Assembly: GCA_036511855.1 (NCBI GenBank)
Contig: DATCBN010000030.1
Location: 1 to 51,234, forward strand
Length of the DNA stretch: 51,234 nucleotides
From: Candidatus Eremiobacteraceae bacterium
GTDB lineage: Bacteria > Vulcanimicrobiota > Vulcanimicrobiia > Eremiobacterales > Eremiobacteraceae
Direction of reading: 5' to 3'
The notes under the pieces were generated by a model. The model was not told the DNA's origin. It saw only the letters and a list, made by a program, of their open reading frames with translations, and did not search any database. Positions 34,363-42,634 of the stretch are shown in pieces. Position numbers and translations under genes: made by a program. Position 1 is the stretch's first letter, and every line of letters starts with the position of its first letter.

Positions 34363-34707
34363 TTACGCGGCCGATACGACCTGCGGCCGGATCGGGTGAT
34401 ACTTGAACACTCGCGACAAGGCGGTGACTTCGAACACGCGTCTGACCGATTCGTTGGCGGCGATCACACGCACATCACCACCGACATCGCGCACCGCGCG
34501 CAGCAGCCCGATTATGGCTGCGAGGCCGCCCGAGTCGACAAGATGCACGTTACTGAGATCGAGTGCGAAACTCTTCGGCTCGCCTGCCATAAGTTTTACG
34601 AGGCGGTTGCGCACGACGCGGCCGGTTGCCGCGTCGAGATCTCCCTCGACGACGGCGACGGTCTCGCCCGGTTCGATCGAATCAAAAGTGCGGATGTCGA
34701 TGCCCAT
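34363..34707 (-). CDS. STAS-domain anti-sigma factor antagonist-like protein
   Basis: 114 residues forming one STAS domain of the SpoIIAA/RsbV type (TVAVVEGDLDAATGR, FALDLSNVHLVDSGG, VRRVFEVTALSRVF). In SpoIIAA the switch is the second Ser of DSSGL; here that stretch is Asp58-Ser59-Gly60-Gly61-Leu62, so the usual phosphoacceptor position is Gly and only the preceding Ser remains. It may be a non-phosphorylated or differently controlled antagonist. The start at 34707 has a GGAGAGAG ribosome site. It directly abuts the TolC-like gene, so the two are probably co-expressed. Confidence 0.82.
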   Translation of the reverse strand: MGIDIRTFDSIEPGETVAVVEGDLDAATGRVVRNRLVKLMAGEPKSFALDLSNVHLVDSGGLAAIIGLLRAVRDVGGDVRVIAANESVRRVFEVTALSRVFKYHPIRPQVVSAA

Positions 34708-35190
34708 ATTTCTCTCTCCAGACGTTGTTGCTTGCCGCAACCGGTACACGAGTTAACTATTTCCACGTATATTGTTAACTGCTTCACCATATCCTACCTA
34801 ACAGTTAGTGAGGAAACTAAAATCCCGTGCAACGGGACGAAAAGGCCGTTCCTGAGACCCGTTGGCTCGCGTTCAATCGTTCGCACGGTCAATCGATAGC
34901 GCCGGTCGTGCGCGAGCGTCTATTCACCCGCCGCGCAACGGCCGGATCTGTGGTTCGCGTCGATGCGGCAGAGGCCGTGAACGCATTCATGCGCCGCGTC
35001 CGGCGGTTCGGTGACAAGCGAACTGAAGCCATGGCTTTGAGAGAGCCGGCGAAATTCGAACGAGCGCGATTTTCTGCGCCGCACGCGTCAATTCGCATTG
35101 ACGAAATGTTCGAGCTGATGTCCGCGACGCCGCTCGTCAAAGTGATTGATTCAGTGCGACGGCCGCTAGAATTTGCACGCGAGGCTTTCC
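34708..35190. other. Long intergenic region with paired GTTAAC palindromes
   Basis: No secure gene lies in this 483-bp space. It is AT-richer than the surroundings near the STAS start. GTTAAC palindromes occur at 34752-34757 and 34774-34779, exactly 22 bp (two helical turns) apart, and an 11-bp palindrome CTAACAGTTAG at 34798-34808. These look like operator sites for a dimeric regulator controlling the STAS-TolC-like unit, but no promoter hexamers can be assigned with confidence. The right part holds a doubtful open frame described separately. Confidence 0.45.
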
Positions 35191-35261
35191 ATGCGCGGCA
35201 TGAGAACGAGCGAAGCCGTGTACGCCAATCTTCGGGAATTCGTCGATCGACTGAGGCGTGA
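34827..35261 (+). other. Doubtful reading frame, STAS-like tail
   Basis: 144-residue open frame starting at GTG that overlaps the start of ubiD by about 70 bp. Most of it is Arg-rich and low in family signals, but residues about 92-115 (EMFELMSATPLVKVIDSVR) resemble the closing helix of STAS domains. It could be a decayed or diverged STAS gene next to the intact one, or chance. The last 20 or so residues lie inside ubiD and are certainly not natural for this fold. Confidence 0.2.
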
Positions 35262-36684
35262 CGGCGAGCTGCGCGAAATTCCCGTCCAAGTCGATCCTTA
35301 TCTCGAAATCTCGGAGGTCGCGGACCGCTGCGTCAAGAGCGCCGATGGCGGGCCCGCACTGCTGTTCAGCGATGTGAAGGGCTCGCGCTTTCCGGTTCTG
35401 ATCAACGCGTTGGCAAGCGAACGGCGGATGGCTCGCTCGCTGGGCTTGAACAACCTCGAGGAACTCGAAGCCAAAGTCGGAGCGCTGCTCAAGTTCGTGC
35501 AGTCCGGCGCGACGTCCGACAAACTTGGAATGCTCCTAGGCCTCAAAGACCTCGCCGGAATTTTCCCAAAGACGGTCCGTTCGGGTCCATGCCAGGACGT
35601 CGTCCTGCAAGGTGACGATGTCGACCTCGGCTTGCTGCCGGTCATCACGTGTTGGCCGCTGGACGGCGGACCATTCATCACGCTTCCATTGGTCATCACG
35701 AAAGATCCGAAATCGGGCGCGCAAAACGTCGGCGTCTACCGCATGCAGGTCTACGACCGCAACACCACCGGCATGCATTGGCAGCGGCACAAACACGGAC
35801 GCGAACACCAAGAAGCAGCGGGCGCCGGCGCGCGGATGCCGGTTGCGGTGGCGATCGGCACGGACCCGGCGATGTTATACGCGGCCACCGCACCTCTGCC
35901 AGCCGGCATTGACGAGGCGGTGTTGGCCGGCTTCCTGCGCGGTCACGGCGTACCGATGGTCCAATGCCGCACGGTGGATCTTAAAGTGCCGGCAGAGTCG
36001 GAATTCGTGCTCGAAGGGTACGTCGACAACGCGGAGCTGCGCCGAGAAGGACCGTTCGGCGATCATACCGGCGTCTATTCGCTCGCCGACGACTACCCGG
36101 TCTTCCACGTCACCTGCATGACCCATCGCAAGAATCCGATCTACTGGACCACCATCGTCGGCAAACCGCCGATGGAGGACGAGTGGCTCGGCAAAGCCAC
36201 AGAACGTTTCTTCCTGCCGCTGCTGCGTCAGATGGTGCCCGAGATCACCGATTACAATCTGCCCGTCGAAGGAGGCTTTCACAATCTCGCCATCGTCTCG
36301 ATCAAAAAGCGCTACCCTGGCCAAGCCAAGAAGGTGATGTATGCGTTGTGGGGCCTCGGCCACATGATGATGCTCACGCGAAATATTCTGGTGGTCGATG
36401 CCGATGTCGACGTGCAAAACGTGCGCGACGTCGCGTGGGTCGCGCTCAACAACGTCGACGCCGGCCGCGATCTCGTTTTCGCGCCCGGCCCGGTGGACGT
36501 GCTCGATCATGCTGGACCGCTGCCCTTGCTCGGCACGAAGCTTGGCATCGACGCCACGCGCAAGACCGCCGAAGAGGGTTATCAGCGAGAGTGGCCGCCC
36601 GACATCGTCATGTCGGACGATGTCAAAGTACTGGTGGCGCGCCGCTGGGCCGAATACGGTTTGTCCAGTCTCGCCGATCGATGA
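35191..36684 (+). CDS. ubiD: UbiD-family prenylated-FMN decarboxylase
   Basis: 497 residues. Motifs: VADRCVKSADGGPALLF near the N-terminus, the prFMN region (VGVYRMQVYDRNTTGMHWQRHKHG), FVLEGYVD and REGPFGDHTGVYS with the conserved acidic residues, and GKPPMEDEWLGKATE. UbiD enzymes (de)carboxylate aromatic or unsaturated acids; with UbiA next door a quinone-biosynthesis role is likely. The prFMN-making partner UbiX is not in the window. ATG 35191 has GAGG 6 nt upstream; the frame is also open from TTG 35173. The stop overlaps ubiA as ATGA. Confidence 0.93.
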   Translation: MRGMRTSEAVYANLREFVDRLRRDGELREIPVQVDPYLEISEVADRCVKSADGGPALLFSDVKGSRFPVLINALASERRMARSLGLNNLEELEAKVGALLKFVQSGATSDKLGMLLGLKDLAGIFPKTVRSGPCQDVVLQGDDVDLGLLPVITCWPLDGGPFITLPLVITKDPKSGAQNVGVYRMQVYDRNTTGMHWQRHKHGREHQEAAGAGARMPVAVAIGTDPAMLYAATAPLPAGIDEAVLAGFLRGHGVPMVQCRTVDLKVPAESEFVLEGYVDNAELRREGPFGDHTGVYSLADDYPVFHVTCMTHRKNPIYWTTIVGKPPMEDEWLGKATERFFLPLLRQMVPEITDYNLPVEGGFHNLAIVSIKKRYPGQAKKVMYALWGLGHMMMLTRNILVVDADVDVQNVRDVAWVALNNVDAGRDLVFAPGPVDVLDHAGPLPLLGTKLGIDATRKTAEEGYQREWPPDIVMSDDVKVLVARRWAEYGLSSLADR

Positions 36685-37565
36685 CGGCGATGCTCCGCAC
36701 ATTTCTGCAAGAGATCAAAATCGAGCACACGCTGTTCGCGCTGCCGTTCGCTTACGTCGGCGCGCTTCTCGCCTACGGCGGCGTGCCGCCGTGGCATAGC
36801 ATCGCGTGGATCACCGTCGCCGTTTTCGGCGGACGAACGGCGGCGATGGCGGCGAACCGTCTGATCGATGCGCGCATGGACGCGAAGAATCCGCGCACCG
36901 CGCGCCGCGCGTTGGCGACCGGCGAACTTTCGCCGTCGGTGATGATATGGGCTATCGCGATCAGCCTCGTCGCGCTCGCCATCGCTGCGTTCGAACTTAA
37001 CCCGCTCTGTTTTGCCCTCGTTCCACTGGCCGCGGTCGGATTGATCGTGTATCCGTACGTCAAACGCGTCTCGTGGGGCGTGCATTTCTTCCTTGGCGCA
37101 GTGGACGCGCTCGCTCCGCTCGGCGCATGGATCGCGATCACGGGCCGATTCGAAGCCGGCGCCTGGCTGCTGTTCGCCGCAGTCACGCTCTGGGTCGCAG
37201 GGTTCGACATCCTGTACGCGCTCATGGATCGAGATTTCGACCTCCGCGAGGGGATCGCGTCCGTTCCTGCGCGCTTCGGCGAAGGGAGCGGACGCCTTCT
37301 GCCGCAACTGTTGCATCTCGGAGTCGTCGCGGCGCTCGCCTGGTTAGGAGTCGCGACCGGCGCGCATGGATGGTATTGGGTGGGAGTCGCATCCGCCGGC
37401 GCGCTGCTGGCCTTCGAATTCTCACTGCTACGCACGAGCGGCGACGTCTTTTCGCTCAATGCCGCCGTCTTCAACGCCAACATGCTCTTCTCGGTCGTCT
37501 TCATGTGCACTACCTTTGCCTCGCTCGTCACCGGAGTATCCGCCCATGCCGCTTTCATCCCGTAG
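36681..37565 (+). CDS. UbiA-family prenyltransferase (MqnP/UbiA-like)
   Basis: 294-residue membrane enzyme with about eight to nine helices that attaches a polyprenyl chain to an aromatic acid. The first Asp motif is NRLIDARMDAKNPRTARR (Asn59, Asp63, Asp67); the second is FDILYALMDRDFDLREGI. The form with NPRTARRAL fits the 4-hydroxybenzoate and futalosine-pathway (MqnP) enzymes rather than MenA, but distinguishing ubiquinone from menaquinone is not possible here. The start overlaps the ubiD stop by 4 bp, strongly indicating a shared pathway; its end overlaps the next gene by 20 bp. Confidence 0.9.
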   Translation: MTAMLRTFLQEIKIEHTLFALPFAYVGALLAYGGVPPWHSIAWITVAVFGGRTAAMAANRLIDARMDAKNPRTARRALATGELSPSVMIWAIAISLVALAIAAFELNPLCFALVPLAAVGLIVYPYVKRVSWGVHFFLGAVDALAPLGAWIAITGRFEAGAWLLFAAVTLWVAGFDILYALMDRDFDLREGIASVPARFGEGSGRLLPQLLHLGVVAALAWLGVATGAHGWYWVGVASAGALLAFEFSLLRTSGDVFSLNAAVFNANMLFSVVFMCTTFASLVTGVSAHAAFIP

Positions 37566-38718
37566 ATCCGCCATCGCGGCCGCCCTTGCCGCCGCCGCCC
37601 TTATCATACGGTCGTCGGCTCCAGCAGGCGCCGATTTCCCGCCCTACGCGAAGGTCGTGTCGATCGTCATCGTAGCACCGCTTTCCGGGTCCGACAAACA
37701 ATTCGGCATCGATCTATCCAACGGCGTGCAGCAAGCGGTCGACGAGGCGAACGACGCGCGCGGCATCGCGGACTACGGATGGGTGATGCATAGCTTCGAC
37801 GATCAAGCCGATCCCGGCATCGCACAGCAGCAGGCGCAATTCGCCTTGGTCGATCCGAGCACGGCGTTCATCATCGGCCACATCGGCGGTCAGGAGACCG
37901 CGCTTTCGCTGCCGACCTACCATCAAGCTGAAGTGCCGGTCATCATCCCGACGTCGCCGTTCGCCGCGCTCACGCAGACCGGATACGACAATGTGTTCCG
38001 GCTTTGCCCGACCGACGTCAGCGAGGGTCGCAGCGATGCCCGCTACGCCGATCGCACGCTCAGCGCAAAGCGGATCGCGGTCGTGTACGAGCAAAACGAC
38101 TACGGCGCCGACGCCGGTCAAGGATTCGTCAACTACACCGCTGCGAGCAACGTGACGGAAAAAGATTTTCCGCTGGATGTCGAGTTCAAGAATCTGAAGA
38201 CCCAGGTGGCCGCGCTGAAAGATTGGGCGCCCGATCTCGTGTTCTTGAGCGGGGTCGGAAGCGATATGATCCGCGTCATTCCATCGCTCCGCACCGCGGG
38301 CGTCACCGTGCCGCTCCTTGCCACGCAGGGATTTTACAGCGATTCACTGCTCAAATCACTCGGCGACAATGCCGAAGGCATCACGGTGAGCTCGTGCGTG
38401 CCGCCCGTCCAATTCATGCCGACGGCGAATAACTTCGTCACGCAATTCCAATCGCGGTATGGCCGGCTGTCGTCGTACGCTCTATTCGGCTACGTCGCAG
38501 CGCAGATCGCCATCCAATCCACGAAGTTCGCCACTTCGGTCGAGCATCGCGCGGTGGATCGCGCGCTCGCCACCCATTCGTTCAACACGATTCTGGGCCA
38601 GATACAATTCCAACCGTCGGGCGACGTGCTCGGCGCCGATGTCTACTTTTACCAGTATAAAAAGGGTGCTTTTACGTATCTCTCATCGGCGTATCCCAAT
38701 CCGCTGATCGTTCACTGA
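37546..38718 (+). CDS. Periplasmic branched-chain amino-acid-type binding protein
   Basis: 390 residues. A signal peptide (RSAIAAALAAAALIIRSSAPAGA) precedes a type I periplasmic binding fold: VSIVIVAPLSGSDKQFGID, GVQQAVDEAND, IIGHIGGQETALSLP, VYEQNDYGADAGQGF, and LVFLSGVGSDMIRVIPSLR. This is the LivJ/substrate-binding group of HAAT ABC transporters. No permease or ATPase genes adjoin it, so it may serve a distant transporter or a sensor. ATG 37546 has a GGAG site inside the ubiA 3' end. The stop codon lies in the left arm of a long hairpin. Confidence 0.88.
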   Translation: MPLSSRRSAIAAALAAAALIIRSSAPAGADFPPYAKVVSIVIVAPLSGSDKQFGIDLSNGVQQAVDEANDARGIADYGWVMHSFDDQADPGIAQQQAQFALVDPSTAFIIGHIGGQETALSLPTYHQAEVPVIIPTSPFAALTQTGYDNVFRLCPTDVSEGRSDARYADRTLSAKRIAVVYEQNDYGADAGQGFVNYTAASNVTEKDFPLDVEFKNLKTQVAALKDWAPDLVFLSGVGSDMIRVIPSLRTAGVTVPLLATQGFYSDSLLKSLGDNAEGITVSSCVPPVQFMPTANNFVTQFQSRYGRLSSYALFGYVAAQIAIQSTKFATSVEHRAVDRALATHSFNTILGQIQFQPSGDVLGADVYFYQYKKGAFTYLSSAYPNPLIVH

Positions 38719-38755
38719 TGAAAGGGCCGACCTTAAAGGTCGGCCCTTTCATCAG
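38715..38755. terminator. Long perfect hairpin at convergent gene ends
   Basis: 18-bp perfect stem, CTGATGAAAGGGCCGACC paired with GGTCGGCCCTTTCATCAG, with a TTAAA loop. The left arm includes the stop codon of the binding-protein gene. It lacks a long U-run but should halt or stabilise transcripts from both sides. Confidence 0.75.
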
Positions 38756-38763
38756 TTGTACTA

Positions 38764-38782
38764 GGGCAAGCATCGCTTGCCC
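38764..38782. repeat. REP-like palindrome, single unit
   Basis: GGGCAAGCATCGCTTGCCC, preceded by GTACTA as in the units at 28300 and 48170. It lies between the hairpin after the binding-protein gene and the stop of the methyltransferase gene. Confidence 0.85.
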
Positions 38783-38787
38783 ATCGA

Positions 38788-39633
38788 TCAGTTCTTGATG
38801 CCGATGATCTTTTTAAGGCCGGGTGCACTGCCTGGCACCACTTCGAGCAAGCCGAAACGGGCGGTGGTCATCGCTTCGCGGATCGCGGCGTCGGTGAAGT
38901 AGCGCCGGCAGCGCGCGATTTCGAAGATCTTGCCGTCGGTCGGCACGACGTAGTGGCGGATCACTTCGGCGGACGCATCCGCGTCGTAAAGCCGCTCTTC
39001 CAACTGCAGATTCGGCACGTCCGTGAACAACGATGATTCCGCTTGAACGAACTGCCATGCGCGGACATCGCCCGCCGCGCTCGCGGCGTCGGCGAACTCG
39101 ATGGCGGCTCTGCCGCCCGAGACGAGCGCGCGTTCGACAACGGCCAGCAGGCGGTTGCAATCGGCCGGCGCGAAATCGGACAGGCCGCCGCAGGTGAGGT
39201 AAGCGCCGTCGTATGCATCTTCGATGGCGAGATCGCAAACATCTAGTTCGCGAAAGTCGACGGCAAGACCGAGGTTCTTGGCGGTTTCGCGCGCGAGCGC
39301 CACGGCCCCGGGTCCGATGTCGATGCCGGTCATCCGGAATCCGCGCAACGCCATCCCCACGGCGTGCCTGCCGTTGCCTGCGCAAAGGTCGAGGATGCGC
39401 GCTTTAGGTTTGGCCTGCAACGCCGAGATGAGCGATTCTACTTCTTCGCCGGTCTCGTTCATGCCGATCTGCTGCGCGTAGTCGGCACGGCGCACGTAGC
39501 GTTTGCTGAAGTCGGGATCGCTCCATGGATATGTCGTCGCATCGACCCAAGGAGTGGGGCGCTCTTTGCGATCTGCGATTGCGCGGACCAGCGCTTCGAG
39601 CGGCCCGAATTGGTTGCGAACGTCGACAGCCAT
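38788..39633 (-). CDS. SAM-dependent class I methyltransferase
   Basis: 281 residues. A Rossmann-type methyltransferase core contains motif I ILDLCAGNGRHAVGMA (about 80-95), GIDIGPGAVALARE (acidic end of beta-2), and LDVCDLAIEDAYDGAYLTCGG (motif II region), followed by a beta-rich C-terminal part (LQLEERLYDADASAEVIRHY) seen in small-molecule methyltransferases. The substrate is unknown. AGGAG lies before the ATG. It is separated from hemD by about 160 bp, so it is not clearly part of the haem operon. Confidence 0.82.
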   Translation of the reverse strand: MAVDVRNQFGPLEALVRAIADRKERPTPWVDATTYPWSDPDFSKRYVRRADYAQQIGMNETGEEVESLISALQAKPKARILDLCAGNGRHAVGMALRGFRMTGIDIGPGAVALARETAKNLGLAVDFRELDVCDLAIEDAYDGAYLTCGGLSDFAPADCNRLLAVVERALVSGGRAAIEFADAASAAGDVRAWQFVQAESSLFTDVPNLQLEERLYDADASAEVIRHYVVPTDGKIFEIARCRRYFTDAAIREAMTTARFGLLEVVPGSAPGLKKIIGIKN

Positions 39634-39796
39634 CGTAGTGGAATCTCCTAGCGTAGCGACGGTCCCATGCTTGCGCCATCGATGCGCGAGAACCGTTCAT
39701 CTACTATTAGGGTTCGGCGCTTCCGCCGTCGCACCGCAGGCGCGCCTTGCTGATTTTATGTGACGCAGCGCACATCGGCCCGATATCCCGCGAGCG

Positions 39797-40597
39797 TCAG
39801 CTCTGTTTGAAGCGCTCGATCAGGATGTCGATGACCCCGTTCATCGTATATTCGCGCGGCACAAGCGTCACGGGAATGCCCGCGTGGCGCGCCTCGCCCT
39901 CGGTGACGGGGCCGATGCAGGCGATGATCTTCGGCGCCAAGGTCGATGCCGTCGCCGCGCCGAGACCCAAGCGAAGACTGCGCGCGGCACTGCCGGATGC
40001 TATTACTATCACGTCCGCATCCCGAATTGCGGCGCCGATATCGTCGGGCGGCGCTTCAATCGTCGCATAGGCCGCCACGGTCTCCACCGCGCAGCCTGCG
40101 CCCGCAAGCGATTCAAGAGCGTCCGGCCGCCCATCCAAAGCTTGGACGAGCAGCGCTCGTTCGCCGGATTTCATGACCGTCGCGAGCGTTTCGCCAAGTG
40201 CGGCGCCGGTGTGCGAAGCCGGTATGAGCTCTGGGGAGCGGCCGAATGCGGCGCGTATCGCCCGCGCCGTCGCCGGCCCGACCGCGGCGAATTTCGACGT
40301 CGACGCTTTGCCTGAGCCGCGTTCGCGTGCGAACGCTTCAACGCCGTGCACGCTCGTGAACGCGATCCAGTCGAAATCCGTTCGCGCTGCGGCCGCGGTG
40401 AGCGCGCGTTCATCGGGTGGAGGAACTATCCGGATCAGTGGTATTTCGCGGACGAGCGCGCCGAGATCGCGCAGGCGGTCGATGTCCTTATGCCCGGCCG
40501 CCGGCGCCCGCGTCAGCAACACGCGCACACCGGTCAGCGGCTTTGCGTTATTCTCCGTGCCGCTTCGCGACCGGCGCGAGCGTTTCGCGCAGATCAC
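39797..40597 (-). CDS. hemD: Uroporphyrinogen-III synthase
   Basis: 266 residues (fewer if a later start is used); cyclises hydroxymethylbilane with D-ring inversion to uroporphyrinogen III. The family is weakly conserved; visible signatures are GVRVLLTRAP, FDWIAFTSVHGVEAF, FAAVGPATARAI, VIVIASGSAARSL and the C-terminal ACIGPVTEGEARHAGIPVTLVP with HIGP-like IGP. From 40597 it overlaps hemA by 50 bp; a GTG near GVRVLL about 20 codons later is an alternative. It is the last gene of the haem operon. Confidence 0.88.
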   Translation of the reverse strand: MICAKRSRRSRSGTENNAKPLTGVRVLLTRAPAAGHKDIDRLRDLGALVREIPLIRIVPPPDERALTAAAARTDFDWIAFTSVHGVEAFARERGSGKASTSKFAAVGPATARAIRAAFGRSPELIPASHTGAALGETLATVMKSGERALLVQALDGRPDALESLAGAGCAVETVAAYATIEAPPDDIGAAIRDADVIVIASGSAARSLRLGLGAATASTLAPKIIACIGPVTEGEARHAGIPVTLVPREYTMNGVIDILIERFKQS

Positions 40598-41879
40598 GCT
40601 CGAGATCGCGATGCAAACCGTCTACGTCGAGCAAGCTCTGCAGCGCGTCGGTCTCGAAAACGTCTTGCGAGCGATCGGCGATCGTCTCTCGCAAATGCGT
40701 CACCGGCGCGTGGAGCAGCCGGTTGACGATCGCTTGGCTCGCGGACTCGATGAGCTCGCGATCGCGATCGCTCAAGCTTCCAAGATTCGCGAACAGCTTC
40801 TCGATTTCTGCCGCGCGGACGGCTTCGGCGCGCCTTCTAAGGTCGGCGATGAGCGGCGCCGCCGCTCGGGAAACATACCAGCGGGTATAAGCCGCCACGC
40901 TTGCGGCGACGATCGCTTCGACGGCGGGTATCTCCTCACGGCGTCTTTCGATGTGGCCCGCAACGATTTGCCGCAGATCGGCCAGTTCGTAGATCGTCAC
41001 CGCGGCGATGTCGCGAGCTGCCATTTCGACGTCGCGCGGCGTGGCCACGTCGATGACGAGCAGCGGCTGTCCGACCCGCGAACGCACGGCCGCCCTGATC
41101 GCGTCCGCGGAGATCACCGGCGCGCCCGCGCCGACGGCGGATATCACCAGATCCACATTCGCGAGCAGCGCGGGCACGTCGTCGAGCCCGGCGCCGTCGG
41201 CGCCGATTTCGTGAGCGAGCTGTTTTGCTTTGGCCACGGTGCGGTTGGCGATCACAAGCGAAGCGGCGCCGCGGGCGGCCAAGTGGCGCGCGACGATGCC
41301 GCCCATCTTCCCGGCTCCCACAACAAGCACGCGCGCCGCCCGGATATCCCAATGCCGCGCTGCGAGCTCGACCGCCGCAGATCCGAGCGAAACGGCGTCG
41401 TGGCCTATCGCGGTCTCGGTGCGAGCACGCTTTCCCGTCTCGAGCGCTTTGCGGAAAAGATGATGGAGGTTGCTGCCTGCAGTGCCTGCGAGTTCCGCCG
41501 CTCTCAGCGCATCTTTTACTTGCGCGAGTATCTCTGCCTCGCCGACGAGCATGGAATCGAGACCGCTCGCGACCTTGAAGAGTTGTTCGACCGCTTCGGC
41601 GCCGAGCATCGTGTACAGATATTTGTCGAAGTCGTCGACGCGCATCGATCGATACGTCGTCAGGAATTCCTTGAGCTGAGCCACGCCGTTCTCGAAGTCG
41701 CCGACATCGGCGTAGATCTCGAGACGGTTGCACGTGGAGACGATCGCCGCTTCGCGGACCTCAGGGTATTCGTGAAGCACACCGAGCGCCTCGATGATGC
41801 GCCCGGGAGGAAAAGCGTGGCGGTCGCGCACGTCCGGCGGCGCGGTTCGATGACTCAGTCCGAGGACGACGATCGGCAA
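40548..41879 (-). CDS. hemA: Glutamyl-tRNA reductase
   Basis: 443 residues; NADPH-dependent reduction of glutamyl-tRNA to glutamate-1-semialdehyde, the first step of C5 haem synthesis. N-terminal catalytic domain with GLSHRTAPP and the nucleophilic Cys50 in STCNRLEIYA; the conserved GLDSMLVGEAEILAQVKDA; the NADPH domain with VVGAGKMGGIVARHL and ANRTVAKA; a C-terminal helical dimerisation domain. The start is TTG. A 62-bp gap separates it from rex, the widest inside this operon, and could hold an internal promoter. Confidence 0.95.
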   Translation of the reverse strand: MPIVVLGLSHRTAPPDVRDRHAFPPGRIIEALGVLHEYPEVREAAIVSTCNRLEIYADVGDFENGVAQLKEFLTTYRSMRVDDFDKYLYTMLGAEAVEQLFKVASGLDSMLVGEAEILAQVKDALRAAELAGTAGSNLHHLFRKALETGKRARTETAIGHDAVSLGSAAVELAARHWDIRAARVLVVGAGKMGGIVARHLAARGAASLVIANRTVAKAKQLAHEIGADGAGLDDVPALLANVDLVISAVGAGAPVISADAIRAAVRSRVGQPLLVIDVATPRDVEMAARDIAAVTIYELADLRQIVAGHIERRREEIPAVEAIVAASVAAYTRWYVSRAAAPLIADLRRRAEAVRAAEIEKLFANLGSLSDRDRELIESASQAIVNRLLHAPVTHLRETIADRSQDVFETDALQSLLDVDGLHRDLERDLRETLAPVAKRHGE

Positions 41880-41941
41880 AGTACGTCAAGCGTTCTCGCG
41901 GCGCAGCGGCAAACCTCGCACCGTAACCCGGGACAATAAGA

Positions 41942-42634
41942 CTATTCGCGGACGCCGCGCTTCAAGTGGTGCGTCAGGATCGAGAGTTCGGATGCGAGAT
42001 CGATCGTGCGCACGGCCACCCGCGCCGGCAATTTCAGCGTGGTTGGCGCGAAGTTGAGGATCGCGCCGATGCCGCAGCGAGCCAGCCGATCCGCGACGAG
42101 TTGGGCGGCAGTGGACGGCACCGTCACGATGCCCATGCTGCATTCGAGCGCCGGCAGAACCTTCTCGAGGTCGTCGGCATGGCTGATGCGCACGCCATGC
42201 CAACGCGATCCGACGAGCGCCGCGTCGGTGTCGAAAATGCCGCCGATGTGAAATTTCTCTTCGCGATATTCGAGGAACGTCGCAAGGGCGTGGCCGAGAT
42301 AGCCGAATCCCACGATGACGATGCGCCAATCGCGGTCGAGCCCGAGCAGGCGCGCCAACTTGCGCATGAGCGCGACCACGCCGTAGCCTTGACCGCGCCT
42401 GCCAAGAGCGCCAAGGCGCGAAAGATCCTTGCGCACCTGCGTCGACGATATGCCTCGACCGACGCGCAGAGCAAGCTCTTCGGACGTCAACACGGTCACG
42501 CCGTCGCGCACGGCGTCCTCCAAGCCGCGATGGTAGAGGAAGAGCCGCGGCAGACTGATGACCTGCACGCCGTCTCCGGACGGTTCGCGGCGGACGGATC
42601 GCTTCGTCGCCGGCTTGTGCGCGCGTTTTATCAT
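41942..42634 (-). CDS. rex: Redox-sensing transcriptional repressor Rex
   Basis: 230 residues. The N-terminal winged helix (about 27-95: [39 protein letters not shown]) is followed by a Rossmann NAD(H) domain ([24 protein letters not shown]) and the domain-swap helix at the C-terminus. Rex releases DNA when NADH/NAD+ rises, derepressing respiratory and fermentative genes. The N-terminus is about 25 residues longer and more basic than usual. The ATG overlaps the hemL stop by 4 bp, putting rex inside the haem operon. I found no clear TTGTGA-type Rex site in the gap before hemA. Confidence 0.92.
   Translation of the reverse strand: MIKRAHKPATKRSVRREPSGDGVQVISLPRLFLYHRGLEDAVRDGVTVLTSEELALRVGRGISSTQVRKDLSRLGALGRRGQGYGVVALMRKLARLLGLDRDWRIVIVGFGYLGHALATFLEYREEKFHIGGIFDTDAALVGSRWHGVRISHADDLEKVLPALECSMGIVTVPSTAAQLVADRLARCGIGAILNFAPTTLKLPARVAVRTIDLASELSILTHHLKRGVRE

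Noticed and set aside
34889-35140. Minus-strand 83-residue frame in the STAS-ubiD gap
   Set aside because: No ribosome site, Arg/Ser/Thr-rich composition, no recognisable fold.
39634-39796. Possible tRNA gene between the methyltransferase and hemD
   Set aside because: No acceptor-stem pairing or GTTCRA T-loop could be placed.
41880-41941. Rex operator between rex and hemA
   Set aside because: No TTGTGA-N6-TCACAA-like palindrome is visible in the gap.
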